A stretch of 64,000 nucleotides of DNA, taken from the NCBI RefSeq assembly GCF_021018805.1, contig NC_086266.1, positions 4,092,001 through 4,156,000 of the forward strand. Direction: 5' to 3'. The DNA is from Prinia subflava (lineage: Eukaryota; Chordata; Aves; Passeriformes; Cisticolidae). The notes below the pieces were generated by a model. It was not told where the DNA came from and did no database searches. It saw nothing but the letters and a program-made list of their open reading frames with translations. The position numbers and the translations under genes were made by a program. Within the stretch, counting starts at the first letter, position 1, and each line of letters opens with the position of its first letter. Positions 35,039 through 47,200 of the stretch are shown here, piece after piece.

Positions 35039-36389
35039 TGCCTTGTTCTGAGTGTGGCTTGGGGCAGCTGTGCCAAGGGCTGCTCACTGCACGAGCTGTG
35101 AGTAACCACATCTTGCACTCCGTGTTGAAAGTTAGAGAGATGAAAGCCTGATCTGGATCTCAGCCCTCGAGGCATTAACATGAAATTTGTTGAAGTCATA
35201 TCTATGAGTTTTCATCTCATCTGGAACAGATGTGGGTAACCACAAAGACTTTCAAAGTGAAAGCCCTTCATGGAAGTGTGGGATTTTCAGAAATTTTCAA
35301 ACCCCTGAAACTCAACTCTGTCTGGCATGGCTGCAATAAAATATATTTGTCTTGTGCAGTCTCATGACAACATCTGAACGTTTCCCTCTCTTCCTGTACT
35401 CAACTTTCATAATAAATGAGAAAATGCAACAATGTCTGTTTTGGAGGAGAACCTGAGGGATGGCACAGCTATGGCTTACTGCTCTTTGTGCCACCAAGGT
35501 TGCTTTGGGGAGCCTTCTGCCACTGGACTAGTGACTCTGGTTTAGCTTGTGAAATGACAAAGAAAGGAGGGCATGGGGAAAAAGAACTGTTGAAAGGCTG
35601 TGAAATCCATTATAAATATAAGTAATTAGACTTTAGCATTCCAGACATCTGTTCTGGTTCTGCAGTTACTGGAGGTGATAAATGACCCCCACAGGTAAAT
35701 CTGCTCTACCACAGAACATGCAATCAGCTTTCAAGCTTTTGCCTGAGCAAGCAGCAATTTGCTCAAGACAGTTTGCAGATTGGGAATTTTCAGTGAGCTG
35801 GTAGGAAAAGCCTCAGACATTGATTCCAACCTACTGCATGGGAAACTTCAGTTCCTTTGAAGATGTGAGAGTGCGTCTGAGTAGACTGAGCAAGATTGGC
35901 TTGCTTTTTGTAGGATTACCTACAGGTACAATGAGTATTTGGTTAAAGATAAAAAGGCCCCTCATACATGAAAACTCTGGTGACAAAAAAAATGTTTTAA
36001 CCCTTTGGCAATTTCTCAGGCTTATTTCATACAAAGAGAGCTTAACCTCTACAGAGCAAGAGGCTGAGTGGTGCTGCTGAGAGGGAGGACAACCAACCTG
36101 CATCTCTGAGCTGGCCCTCTGCTGAGCCACACGCTTTGGAAACTCAGAGCAACTATCTCAAACGTTTAGTAGAATTTATGTGCTGGAGCTGGTCCTGGCT
36201 CCTGCTCTGCTTCCCTCTTGGCAGCTGCAGAGCCACCGTGCCTCCTGCTCCATGTCTGCAGGCAAAATCATCCTACACACTTGGCCCGACACCAGTCTGG
36301 GTTTATTCACCATCCACCCTCTCTGGCTGGAACCTCAGCTGAGGGCAGCACTCAGCAGTGTTTACACAGGTTTACCTTGTATTTTCTTG

Positions 36390-36670
36390 TTGTAAATCCA
36401 GAGAACAATCTTTTTTTTTTTTTTTTTTTTTTTTTTCAGGGCAAGAGGAGAAGCAGCTCTGGCCCAGCCAGACTGATACAGATATTCATCTTCAAGCTTG
36501 AAAGCCACAGCCCGACAGGCAGCCACAGCCAAGGCCAGAGGAAGCAGCCAGCCACAGCATTTGCAGGTGACAATGGGAGCCTTTCCCCACAGCTGCATTT
36601 TGCACACAGAGCTCTTTGCTGGAAGGGCAGTGCGTGTGCCAGGCCAGGTCATCCCCAAATTCACACAGCG
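36390..36670 (-). repeat. Right arm, block A, of the inverted duplication
   Basis: Its reverse complement matches 17,260-17,510 closely, including the CCTTCCAGCAAAGAGCTCTG, TGTGGGGAAAGGCTCCCATT and GTGGCTTTCAAGCTTGAAGA stretches. A 26-nt T run interrupts it (36,411-36,436). Weaker similarity resumes beyond the run (TCTGGATTTACAAC versus CCTGGATTCACAAC), so the run is an expansion, not a retroposition tail. Confidence 0.85.
36411..36436 (+). repeat. T26 homopolymer
   Basis: An uninterrupted run of 26 T within the right arm. The left arm has only AAAA at the equivalent point. Confidence 0.95.
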
Positions 36671-37589
36671 CTGCAGGGGGACTGAGCCCTTCCCTCCTCA
36701 GGAGCTGCTCACTGATCCAGGCTCACTGGTTGTACTGAATTTCACCCAGACATCACCCACACCCTATTTCAGGGCTGGTCCTTTTGTGATCAATAATGGC
36801 TCAGCTGTCTGTCAGTGCCGTGTTGCTGGCTGAACGCCAGTGTCTTCCATACCCCACGCAGAGGGAATTTCCCTTTAGATCCCCAAACTAGGCATGAAAT
36901 ATGCATGCAAAAATAAACAAAAAACCAATCCAAACCAATTCAAGAATGCAAGGATCTTCATGAGGTTCAAGGCTTAGAAGCAGATTCTGCTTATCAAACA
37001 TAAGACAATTGCATTTGAAATGTGGGTCTGTGAGGCTTTGGCCTTTCCTAATCAAGCTCCAGAGCAATTGTTGGAAGATAAATATGCAGCACCTAACAAG
37101 GACTGATTACATGCTAGGGGAGGCAATTATCCATCACTATCCATCAGTATCCCAGCAGTTCTGTAGCATTTGATTCAGGTAACTGGGATTTCTGCCCTTT
37201 CCCATTCTGAGCCACGGGCATTGGTGTCTATGGGGCTTTTGTGAGTGTTCCTTCACCCCTTTGAGGGTGATCCGCTCGCTGGTCTTCCCTTTGTTCTGCC
37301 AAGGACGATTGGTGGGTGATTTCCCTGCTTCCAGCGGCGGGGTTCCGCAGTCCGTGCCCGGCTCTGCCGGTGCCGGGTTTGCGAGGCAGAGCCCACGGAG
37401 GCTCTGACGGTGCCGGCGCAGGAGAGCTCCGGGCCTGAGGAGCGGCCGATGCAGTGCGGGGCCGGGGCGGAGGGGACCGCAGGGCCGAGGGGTGCCTGAG
37501 GGCAGCGGGCAGAGCCGAACGGGGCCTGAGGGCAGCGGGCAGAGCCCAGCGGGGCCTGAGGGCATCAGGCAGAGCCGAGGGGTGCCTGA
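36671..37589. other. Arm-specific insert (or DNA deleted from the left arm)
   Basis: About 0.9 kb present only in the right arm. The half near LRCH2 is GC-rich and includes a 30-bp minisatellite. A minus-strand frame reads through the GC-rich part (NKGKTSERITLKGVKEHSQK), but I recognise no family and no exon structure. Confidence 0.5.
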
Positions 37590-37597
37590 GGGCAGCG
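37481..37597 (+). repeat. 30-bp minisatellite upstream of LRCH2
   Basis: Four copies of a 30-bp unit: GGGGCCTGAGGGCAGCGGGC then AGAGCCGAAC. A unit divisible by three yields spurious long frames on both strands. It lies 400-520 bp before the LRCH2 start. Confidence 0.92.
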
Positions 37598-37915
37598 CCG
37601 CGCTCGCAGCGGCGCCGGGGCTGTCGAGCCGATATTCCCCGTGTTCCTTCGGCTCCGAAGCTTCTCGCAGCCGCGGTCTCCCTAACGGCTCCCCCTGCGC
37701 CCGCTCCCGTCCCGGCTGCGGAACGCTCCCTCCCGGGATGTCCCCGCTCCCGGGATGTCCCCGCTGCCCGCTCCCGCTCCGATCCCCTCAGCCCCGGCAG
37801 CGCCCCCGAGCGGCACGCGAGCCCTCGGCCGCACAGCCGCACGCCCCCTCGGTAAGCCCCGCCCCTCGGCCCCTCCGCCGCAGCGGATTGGTTGGCGCGG
37901 CCGAGGGGCGCCGGG
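37590..37915 (-). repeat. Right arm, block B, of the inverted duplication
   Basis: The reverse complement matches 16,914-17,255: CCAAT box, GC box with GGGGCGGGGCTTACCGAGGG, the GAGGGCTCGCGTGCCGCT block with the CTCF-like motif, GGGGACATCCCGGGAGCGGG and GGAGCCGAAGGAACACGGGG. The outer boundary lies near 37,912, about 90 bp before the LRCH2 start, so the LRCH2 proximal promoter is partly duplicated. Confidence 0.85.
37798..37816 (-). promoter_or_regulatory. CTCF-like binding motif (reverse)
   Basis: On the minus strand GTGCCGCTCGGGGGCGCTG differs by one base from the left-arm copy: C replaces the favoured A before the G run, so this copy may be weaker. It faces the left-arm motif across 20.8 kb. 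Confidence 0.5.
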
Positions 37916-38011
37916 AAGCCCCGCCCCGTCCCGCGGCGCCCCCTGCGGGCCCCGCGGCGCCTGCGCAGCGGCCTCGGCCGTTGTTGTGGAGGGGCCGGTC
38001 AAGATGGCGGC
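37860..38011 (+). promoter_or_regulatory. LRCH2 CpG-island core promoter
   Basis: TATA-less CpG-rich sequence with GC boxes (CCCCGCCCC), an inverted CCAAT box (GGATTGG near 37,884), an NRF1-like GCGCCTGCGCAG at 37,957-37,968, and a YY1-type AAGATGGCGGC at 38,001-38,011 that overlaps the start codon. Start-codon-overlapping YY1 sites are typical of some TATA-less housekeeping promoters and place transcription initiation close upstream. Motifs are seen; activity is inferred. Confidence 0.6.
37934..37952 (-). promoter_or_regulatory. Second CTCF-like motif (reverse)
   Basis: On the minus strand GGGCCCGCAGGGGGCGCCG keeps the CAGGGGGCGC core. It lies just outside the duplicated block, 52 bp before the LRCH2 start, in the same orientation as the other right-hand motif. 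Confidence 0.5.
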
Positions 38012-38295
38012 CGGGCAGGGGGGCGGTGGCGGCAACAACGGCACCGGCAGCGGCACCGGCAGCGGGACGGCGCCCGGGAATGGAGCGGCGGGGCTCGGCA
38101 TCCCCGCGCACCTCACTCTCTCCTTCTCGTCCGGGCCGCACTGGGGCGCGGCAGCTCTGCCGCAGTCGCACACGGTGCGCAGCCTGGAGCGGGCCCTGGA
38201 GGAGGCGGGCAGCTCGGGCATCCTGTGCCTGAGCGGGAGGAAGCTGCGCGACTTCCCCGGCAGCGGCTGCGACCTGAGCGACACCACGCAAGCAG
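38004..38295 (+). CDS. LRCH2: LRCH2 coding exon 1
   Basis: Gly/Asn/Thr-rich N terminus, then SHTVRSLERALEEAGSSGIL and LSGRKLRDFPGSGCDLSDTT. Donor GCAG|GTGAGG, phase 1. Lies in the CpG island; codon use is strongly GC-ending, unlike the later AT-rich exons. Confidence 0.95.
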
Positions 38296-41200
38296 GTGAG
38301 GGCTCCGTGGCAGCGCCGGGCCGGGGCTGCGGGCGGGCTGCGGGGCCGCTGCGGGCCCGGCGCTGAGGGCGGGGGGCGCGTAGCCGCTGTGGTGGCCGCC
38401 GGGGTCGGGCGGGTGCGGGGCCCGGTGCGGGGATGCCACCTCCACGGTGGCAGGGGAGGGCTGTGGGGGCAGCCGAGCGGGAGCGGGCGAGGAGCGGGGA
38501 TCCCGGTGTGTGAGGGCAGCGGGGGACAGCCAGGAGGCTCGGAGACTGGGGCCTGTCCGTGCGGGCAGCGGGACGGGGTGTGGAGGATGTGGGGCTGCGG
38601 TGTCGGGGCTGCCCCGCTGGGCGCACTGGGGCCGGTGCTGTGGGGCGGGCGGGCGTGCAGGTGCGGGTGTGAGCGGGGCACGCTGAGCCTGCTGCGGGCG
38701 GAGCGGGGAGCCGGAGGTGCCTGGGGTGGAGCGGCTCTGTGTGAGAGCACCGGGGTGTGTGTGAGTGTGGAAGGGCCCAGGGCTCTGTGTGTGTGTGTGT
38801 GTGTTTGCGGGGGCACAGGGCTGTGAGAGCAGCCTGCACTACCCGTGCGTGTCCGAGCTCACGGCGGTGCTCGGTGTTCCGAGGGGTGGAAGTCTCTCTA
38901 CCCCTGGGTGGTGGAAGCAGAGCCGGTGCCGTCGGTGTGCCCGGGCTGCTGGCTCCGGGGCTGTGAGCACGGCTGAGGTCTGTGTGCCTTCAGGGAAGAT
39001 TCCCTCTGGGAATCGGGCATTTGTGCCCTGTGTCGGTCTGTGTGTGCTTTAAGGATGGGAATGGCAGTGGTGAGGGGGTGCAGGGTGTGCAGGGTGAGGG
39101 GAGCGCTCGAGTTCTCTCGCTCGGGGGAATGAGCTCCGTGTTGTGGTTGGGTTGTACCTTCAAGGGTGTCGGATCCCTTGCAGTAAAAGCTCTGTCGCCT
39201 GCGGTATCGCGGTCCCAGTTCAATAGGAAATGGGTCCCGGGGATGTGTGAGCATCCAGCCGGAGTGTAGAGAGCTTGATGCGTTCACTGTGTTGGTAAAT
39301 GCTCGGATATCGTGAGTGTGGGCCTGGATTTACCCAGGCTTTTAGGTGAAGTAAACATGGAGGCATTTTTCTATACGGTTCCTAGAAAATAAAGCTACAT
39401 TTTCCACAGAGGTGTTCTCATATTGTGGCTCATCTCCATTTGCCTGTGGGTTTTTTTGCTGCTGGGGTAGCTGCTGAAAATGGATCAATTTAAATAATGT
39501 GCTAGACAAAAATATTACTGAGATGCCCAGGATCTTTTGTTCACAAACACTAGTGGCTTTTGAAAATGTTGCTTGAGTGAATTAATGCTGTGGGGGATTT
39601 TGTTTTGTTGTGGGGCTTTTCTTTCCCTGTGGGTTAAGAATAGCTGCTGTATTGTTTGGAATAGGAGATTGTCCAGGTGGTACCTGGAAATAAAAAGAGG
39701 TTCCATGAAATAATGAAAGCTGGAGTTTTCCTTGTAGTAGCATAAAAATGTATTTAGCAATGTTGTCAGTCACTGCTTTTTGCAGATATTTAATAACCAA
39801 AGCACTCAGAAAGTAAGCATCATAGGCACATAGGTAATCTGTTATTAAAAAGGCTTTCTGTATCCTGAACTTGGAGCATCAAGGGTCTGTACTTTTTGTT
39901 TGCCTCTAATTATTGTTGTGTGCATTTTGGTAGGTTGTTTTTGTCCATTTATTTTGAATCTCAACATTTGAGTCAGAGCTGTCTGCAGTGATCTTGTCTC
40001 TGTATTTTAGGATGTAGTAAAGCTCAGTCATTCCCATCACGATTGAATTGGTATTGTGAATGGTGGTGTGAAAATGGTTTAGGGGCTGTCTCTGACAGAA
40101 ATAGCTTTATTGCTTGCTGCTCTAAAATCCTGTACTGAAATAGTTAATCTGTGTCTATGTAAGTACCAAGGAGAATCCTGATTTAATGTAGTCCTGGTTT
40201 ATGAATGAACCCCGGTGAAATACAAATTTTAGACATCTTTCAAATGATGCTTGTGAACAAAGGACCTGTAGTCTGTATTTTGACTCGATCTGTAGAAATT
40301 TTTGTCAAGTGGGTAAACAGCGTTCTGGTGAATCATGGACATCCTTGACAGTGGCAGTGTGGCCTGGAGCTCGATGGGGAATGAGCAGCTGCCTCAGAGG
40401 CAGCAGTCAGGCGGTTCCTGGTGTTTCTGTAGCACTTATCCCCTTTCACATGCAAATATCCCCATGAACAAGGTTCTAGGCTGAGGCTGAGGCACAGGAG
40501 ATGGGGTTTGGGTCACAAATCTTTGCAGAGTTTCACTTTCTGTTTTAAGTCAGCGACTCTGAAATTCAATTCTATGGTACTTGAAACAAATACTTTAAAA
40601 AACAGTCTCTGGCCAGTGCGGATATAAACAATTTCTTTTCCATATCACCAACCCTTAGGCAGGAGGATCTGCAGTGTTACTGAAAACCCAGAATATTCTA
40701 TCTTTACATCAGTACAGTCAGCAAGAGCTATGTTGAAGCACAACTTCTGTTGATTTATCAAAAATAGCTTGGGATTTTATTTTGCATCTCACTTACATAA
40801 TGGCTTGCCAATATTTAATTTGCAAATACTGAGGCATACTTTTTGTATATTAAATTATGTGTCTAAAGCATAGTGACTCTATATGGCTGTTTAGCTCTTT
40901 TTTGTTTCTTTTTAACTGTGAGTTGTCCTTGCAGCACTTTGGCCAGAAAATCCTTATTTTATTATTTATCTGATTTTGTCTTCTGGCTGCCCAAACAAAT
41001 CTTGTGTTGCTTTTAATGAACTTCCAGGGAGAAAATAAAATCATAATTGTTGCTATCAAGAGATATCTTGAATATTCCAGTAATTTTATGTGTAATTTTG
41101 CTTCTGTCTGTATGAGCAGCATTAGGCCCCCTGGCAGTTAAGTAATTGAGTCTATCACATCAGTGTAATCACAGTCTGCTTAGCTGAAGAGTTGTGTGTT

Positions 41201-44200
41201 TGCTGTTTTATTTTTTTAAAGATAATTCAGTCTAACAATAGAGCACAGGAACCTTTACCAATTTGTCCCCTTTTTAGTGAGTGCCTTTTGAAAAATGAGT
41301 TTAGTAAATACAAAAGGTGAGTTACCGACAGCTCCAGAAAAATGCAGCAACACCATCAGGCTTATTTGTTCATGGCTTTGTCACAACAGCTTCAATTCCC
41401 ACTTCTTAATTCTGAGCGAACTCCCAGGCAATTATAAGTAGGTGATTGATTGCCTGTAAATAGATGAAGGTTGAAATTTCTCCTTTCTCAGCCCTGCTTC
41501 CTCCTCATGGCATGGAGGAGTAACACCGGTGTGTTCCAGCATGGCTTGAGAGTGATCCCTCCTGTCCTGGCCAGTGCCAGTCTTGGCGTGGCTTTGTCAC
41601 AGAGACCGTTGTCACTGTTACTTGCATGTCTTTCACTTTTTTTGCATCCTATTTCTGGCTCTTCTAAGGTATATTGTCATTCAGGTGATTACAGATTAAA
41701 CCCCCAAGGCTTAATATTGAGTGTGAAATGCATAAGAATGTTCATTTATAATGCAGTTCTGCCTCTACAGTATGCACTTCTAAACCAATTATATTTCCCT
41801 TTCTGAATAAAATTGTTTCTGTTGGTGGAGTTGATGTTGATTAAATTGAGAACAGCAATGACTGAAGAGCAACAACAGATCCAGTATTCACCTAAAAAAT
41901 TAGCATTCATATATGATGTATATCCTGAATCTTGATTACATTCCGGAAATCAAACACATTGCAAAATGGGGTTCTTCAGCAGCTTTTCCTTCAGATTTGA
42001 GCAACAAGAGGAAGTCAGATTCTGTGGTTTTGGGGCAGAGGAGCCAGTGTTTATGTCCTGAAATGCATCTGATGCAAAATCTGGAAATAATTGTTTATAA
42101 ACAGTTATGGAAGTTTTCTGCGGTGTTCTCACAGCCTGGCCAGTGTTTGGGCAAAGCAGAAATGAGCTCTGTGTGCTTGAGGCTTCCTTGCTGAAGGCCA
42201 CTAGAAAGGATCCTTGTTAAGGATACTTGGTGTGATGGGCAAGTTCAGTTCAGTGACTTGAAATTAAAGGAGCTAATTATTACTATATGCCTGCCTAAAA
42301 GGATTGTATTGTGAAGAATACCACTTATATCTTAATTTAATATTAAAAAACCCAATGAATTTAGTGTTACAGCCTTATCTGAAATATTGACTTACAAAAA
42401 ATTGCAATGTGTAATTTCTTGACTTTTTTACCATCTTCATCCATCAAAATTAAATTTGCCATTGCATTGACTATTTGTGTTTTGTAATATCCAGCCTCTG
42501 ACATCTGTAATATTTCTGTGTTTGACCAACTGAGGAACTCTTTTTGATACATGTTTCTACTTGTTACTGATTATTTGCAGAGGGGAAGAATAATTTAGAT
42601 GGGCAATTGTATTGCAAAACCTTGTTCAATAAAGAAAAATGGAGTAGCTTTTGCTTTTTGAGATACTCTTTTTGGTGAAGTGCATTTTCCCATTTCAGTT
42701 GTACTGCTTGGTTGGAGCTGATTCAAAAGTACATACTCATATTCCCAGCAAGGCTGGCATTTAATGCTGAAATCTGTCCTTAGCAAAAAGGTAACTAAAT
42801 CAGGGCTGAAGGCTGGAGCTCCACAGAAAATGTGAAGTTGTTTGATACATTTTTTTTTTTTCTGTGATAAAAGAGTAGAATGACAGTGAGACTTCTGGGT
42901 TCTCTGCTTTTCTGTGGCTGTCCAACAATCTGATGTTCATCGTTTTTCCAGCCTGGGATTGTTTGCTGCTTGCTAGGAGAATGTGCAAGCAGGTCTAGAG
43001 GAGGTCACACTCTTCAGGTGAAAATAAAAAATAAAATCGTATTCTCTGGTACAGAACTAAAATAGTTCTGTGTTTGGCAGATATGATTATCACAAATGTG
43101 TTCCCAAGTGTCAGTGTGAGACTTCTGAAAAAAGGGTTGTGTGGTTAAAGCCTTGAAGAGCCGTGAGCAGCAGGTGAACTGTACAGGAGCAAATCCCATC
43201 TGCCATTTGTGAGCTCAGCACCAGAGCTGGGAGCAGGATGTCGTGAGGAGAACTTCTTCTGTTGAAGACAGAACTCACCTAGAACTCAAAGGGTTTTAAG
43301 AGTGCTTCAAGGTGTTACATGGAGTAATGAAGGATACTGTAGAATAGTGTTTAAGCTAATAGAAGAGGCTGTGGCCCTTCATGAAGTCTGGCATGAGTAG
43401 GACAGAGTCTGAGGGGGGCACCAGCCAATAAGAGCAGAAGCTGAAGTTGCTGCAGCAGGGGCCTCCAGGTCTCAGGAGAACTTGCTGGAATTGCTGCTAG
43501 ACCCTGTTCACTCAGTGCTCATGGACTGCTGGTTTACCCAGTTTCTTCAGGTTTTTTTCTGCTTTCATCTGAGTGCAGTTGCCGTATTCTCCAGTGTTCT
43601 TTGTCTTCCACCAGTTTATCTCACTTCAGAAATGTTTCTGCTTAGTTTATCCAGTGACAAGCCATTTTATCTGCACAAGAGATAAGTCATGTAGTAAACA
43701 CTGATTACTGCAGGTCGGTTGTAGTTTGTCTCATGTCTATTTAGATTGTAAGCTTGTCTGGACAGAGGCTTGGATATGTGGTACTGAGCATACAGAGCTG
43801 GTGTAAGTCTTGGGAATTTTGTGTATATTGTATATTCCTTAACAAAAGCAGGCTTTGCTTCATTGCCAAATGAGGGTTACTTTCCCATATATTATTTGTC
43901 TGTGAAACAGAAATTTGGAATTAAAAATTTCAAAGCCAAAAAAGAAATTGTCAGAATTAAACCAGTAAGTGATGGTGAGTTTTGGTGGAAGATGCCCTGT
44001 GCTGTAATGTGCCATCTTAAGAAGTCTTGCTGACTTGTCAAGAAAATACATTTCACTCTTTCTGGTAGTAAAGCATTCTAACAATTATATTCTAGACTAA
44101 GTAGTGAAGTGCCAAAACAAAAAGGCTTCCAGTGTGATTTTCTGCTTACCAGTTCAAACTCTGAAAGATTTGTGGAGCCAAGACACTTTCAGTAATGGAG

Positions 44201-47200
44201 AGGAAGATAATCCTTAACATGAAGTAGTGGCTTCTGTCCTTTTGATGTGGCATGTGAATTTACACCTTTGTGTGCCACACTGAGGAGTGATCCTGGTGAT
44301 GTGTTCTTTAGTTTCCATTTAATTTAAAAATAGCTGAACACACTCCAGAGTTAGAGCACTGTGTTAGCTTGTGTTGGAAATGTCTGGATCTTTCTGATGT
44401 TGCAACGTGGTGAAGAATTCCCTGAATTCACCTGTTGAGTTTGTTCTCATGTCACAAAAATGTGGAATATGTAAAATTTTCTTGGGAAGGGATGTTCTTT
44501 GATCTTTGTGTACTTTCAAGCCTGCTCAGCAAGGAGGGAAATTTAATCTGTGAAACAAATAGCAACTAACAGGTAAACCCTAAGTGATGTCCAGATGTTA
44601 AAAAACCAAATTACTGATTAAAGAATTGCCTTGTTAAGGTTTAGGGCTTGACAGGCCTCAGTGATCTGAGATGTGGGGGTGGTTAACAAGGCCTGGGAAG
44701 AAGGATGTGACACTGATAGCGGGCACAGGGAGTGCAGAATTTACGGGCCACAAGGACAGCTGGCAGAACTCCCGAGATAAGGAGGAAGCCTATAAAGCCA
44801 ACTCAGCATCTCTGCTGAATCAGTTCTGAGTGGATAAAAGGTAATTCTGGCAGGGGGAGATCACCCACCACAGTGACTGATGGACCACCAGCCCAAGAAA
44901 CCCACTGACCCAAACAAAGAGAGACTAATTAGCATGAGAAACAAGAGGGGTCATTAGCGGATAGAAGACAGAACAGTGATTATTAAGAGAACTGTGTAAC
45001 TCATAGCCAATGAACACTTGTTCCTTTCTTTACTAAAATGTATCAATAGTGGAATACCCCTGAGCACCCAGGCTTGCACAACTCTGAAACAAATGATCAG
45101 CGCCTCTTTCAAGTGTGCTTCTTGCATCTCAGGTAACAAATCTGATTTGTAGGGACAACAGTGGCACTGGTGTGCAGCAGATCAGCACCAGCATTCCCGC
45201 CAGTTGTTCCAACCTTTAGATCAGAGCTTCTGGTTTAGTTTTCTACTGGTACAGATTTCAGGAAAACCCTCACATACCTGAACCAACAGGTGAGCGGGGG
45301 CAGCTTACATGAAAAACAAGAATTGCTTGAATCAAACAGCCAATTTAGACATGTTCAGTGTAGGTGCACCCAGTGTAGACTGGGAGACTGGTCTTAGTGA
45401 GGGTGGGCTGGGACAGTGGGTTCCTTAAGGCTGCTTTGATTTCAGACCAGTGTGCTGGATCTCAGTTCTTTCTCCTTGGTAGCAGAAGTGTGAGAGACAA
45501 CAATTGGTCTATTCCAGTTACAGAAACATTCCCTTCATGTTCTTCATGGAAGAGCTGTGGTTCAGTCTGACAGGGTGTTTTATTTTTTATTCATGTCTCT
45601 AAAGTAGTAAAAGTGTATTTTTAAAAAGGATTTTGTTTTTCTTCAGAAGTGCTGATTAGCATGAGAAGCCAAGAACTCAGAACCTGTCAAATGGAATTTG
45701 TGGTTGCCTGTAGAGCCCTTCCTCTGTACTTGATGAGAAACCTCAATTATGTGGTTGTGTACAGTTTCTTTGTTTGTCATTTTAATGGCACAGATCAAGT
45801 CTGTAACTAAACTTAGGGGCTTTATACCTGAAGCAGGTATTTCCTGCATCTTCAGTTGTTGGATTTAGAATCCAAATACCATTTTGATATCTGTTTTTAA
45901 TACCTTTTCACAAAACCAGAAGCTATTCCATGCTGTCAAACACCCAGCTGCAAAAAGCTGCTTGTAGCCACCTCTAGTCCTGGGAGCGTTTTTTCTTTCT
46001 TTTAAACAAAGACAGATTGCTTTTACTTGACTTAAGTATACACAACAGATAAAAATCAAGTTAAATACTGCTACATAAGCTTTTAAGAGTAGACTTCAAA
46101 TGTACGTAGCTTTCCTTGACAATTTGTGGTCAGTTTAGTTTCCTGAGAGCTGCAGGGTTTTGGCAGGGGTTTTCAGCTTCCTTACTGTGCTCAAGAGCTG
46201 CTGGGTGCTCAGTTTGTTCTGTGTTGTCCTTCAGCATTGCTCTTAATGTCAGAGAGCAAATGTTGATTGGTCTGTGAAATTCACAGTTACTTGGATTTAT
46301 GGTGCTGTAATTCTTGAATATTCTTTGCCAGTAAGCTCAAAACTTTTGGTCTCCTTTGCAACTGTAATGGTTGCTGTTTGTATCAGTATGGGAAATTACA
46401 TCTGGATGTATTTTAATTGCTCAGTACTTCATTTTGCAACATAAGTGTGAGGAATTCTGATATTTATTACTTCATTATCCAAGTTTGTTTTTCCTTTGAA
46501 GGGAAAACTTTAAAACATTTCTGTGTTTAACAGCACTAGTCATGCATTAAGATTGGAACTGTGAAACTACAATAGATGTGTAGAGTCTGAGGGAAATGCT
46601 GGAGTGACATCCCATTTGAGGCGAGCTTGGGAAGCTTAGGAGTTCCTTTCTCCTGAGGCTCCTTCTCCAATTTGTTGAGAAACTACTGAAGGCAGGAAGA
46701 GATCTGTCTGCTGTGACTGACCACAGAAATGGCACTTAGCGTGAGCAAACCACTTTCATTGTTTGTGTAGCAAAGCTTTCTTCAGTCAGTGGTTTGTGGG
46801 CATTGTCAGCTGGTGCCTCCTGGAGACTCCACATGCAGGTGTTTCTGTAGTGTCTGAGGCTACTTTCTACTTCTCCAGAATCATCTTACATCTGCCAGAC
46901 AAATGAGTTTTACCTATGTTCTGTGTGGTGATCTCAGATTTATGTTTAGATTGACTAAAAGAATATCTTTGGGATCTGGTCTGAACACTTGTTTTTAAGC
47001 ATCTCTTCTGTAAGAGGAATTTTACAGTTACAACTGTTCTTAGAATTTGGTTGGCTTAGGCTAAAGCATTGCCAGAAAAGCTAGCTAGGAAAATCTATCT
47101 GTGATGAGTTAGGAGAGCAGTTCTGGGTTTGTGGGGTGAGGAATCTGGGGGTTTATGATCTAGTTTCTTAATAATGTTTTGGAGCAAACAAAAGCCTAAC

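Larger units (their letters stand above)
30561..36389. other. Intergenic region between the divergent genes
   Basis: No confirmed gene. It contains two exon-like minus-strand segments (31,816-31,944 and around 34,649-35,038) and a long hairpin (33,130-33,214), listed separately. A plus-strand frame of 157 codons at 32,469-32,942 shows no recognisable domain and is not called. Confidence 0.55.

Noticed and set aside
37137..38839. Long minus-strand frames opposite LRCH2 exon 1 and promoter
   Set aside because: GC-rich island DNA and the 30-bp array have few stops. The plus-strand LRCH2 exon explains the coding signal.
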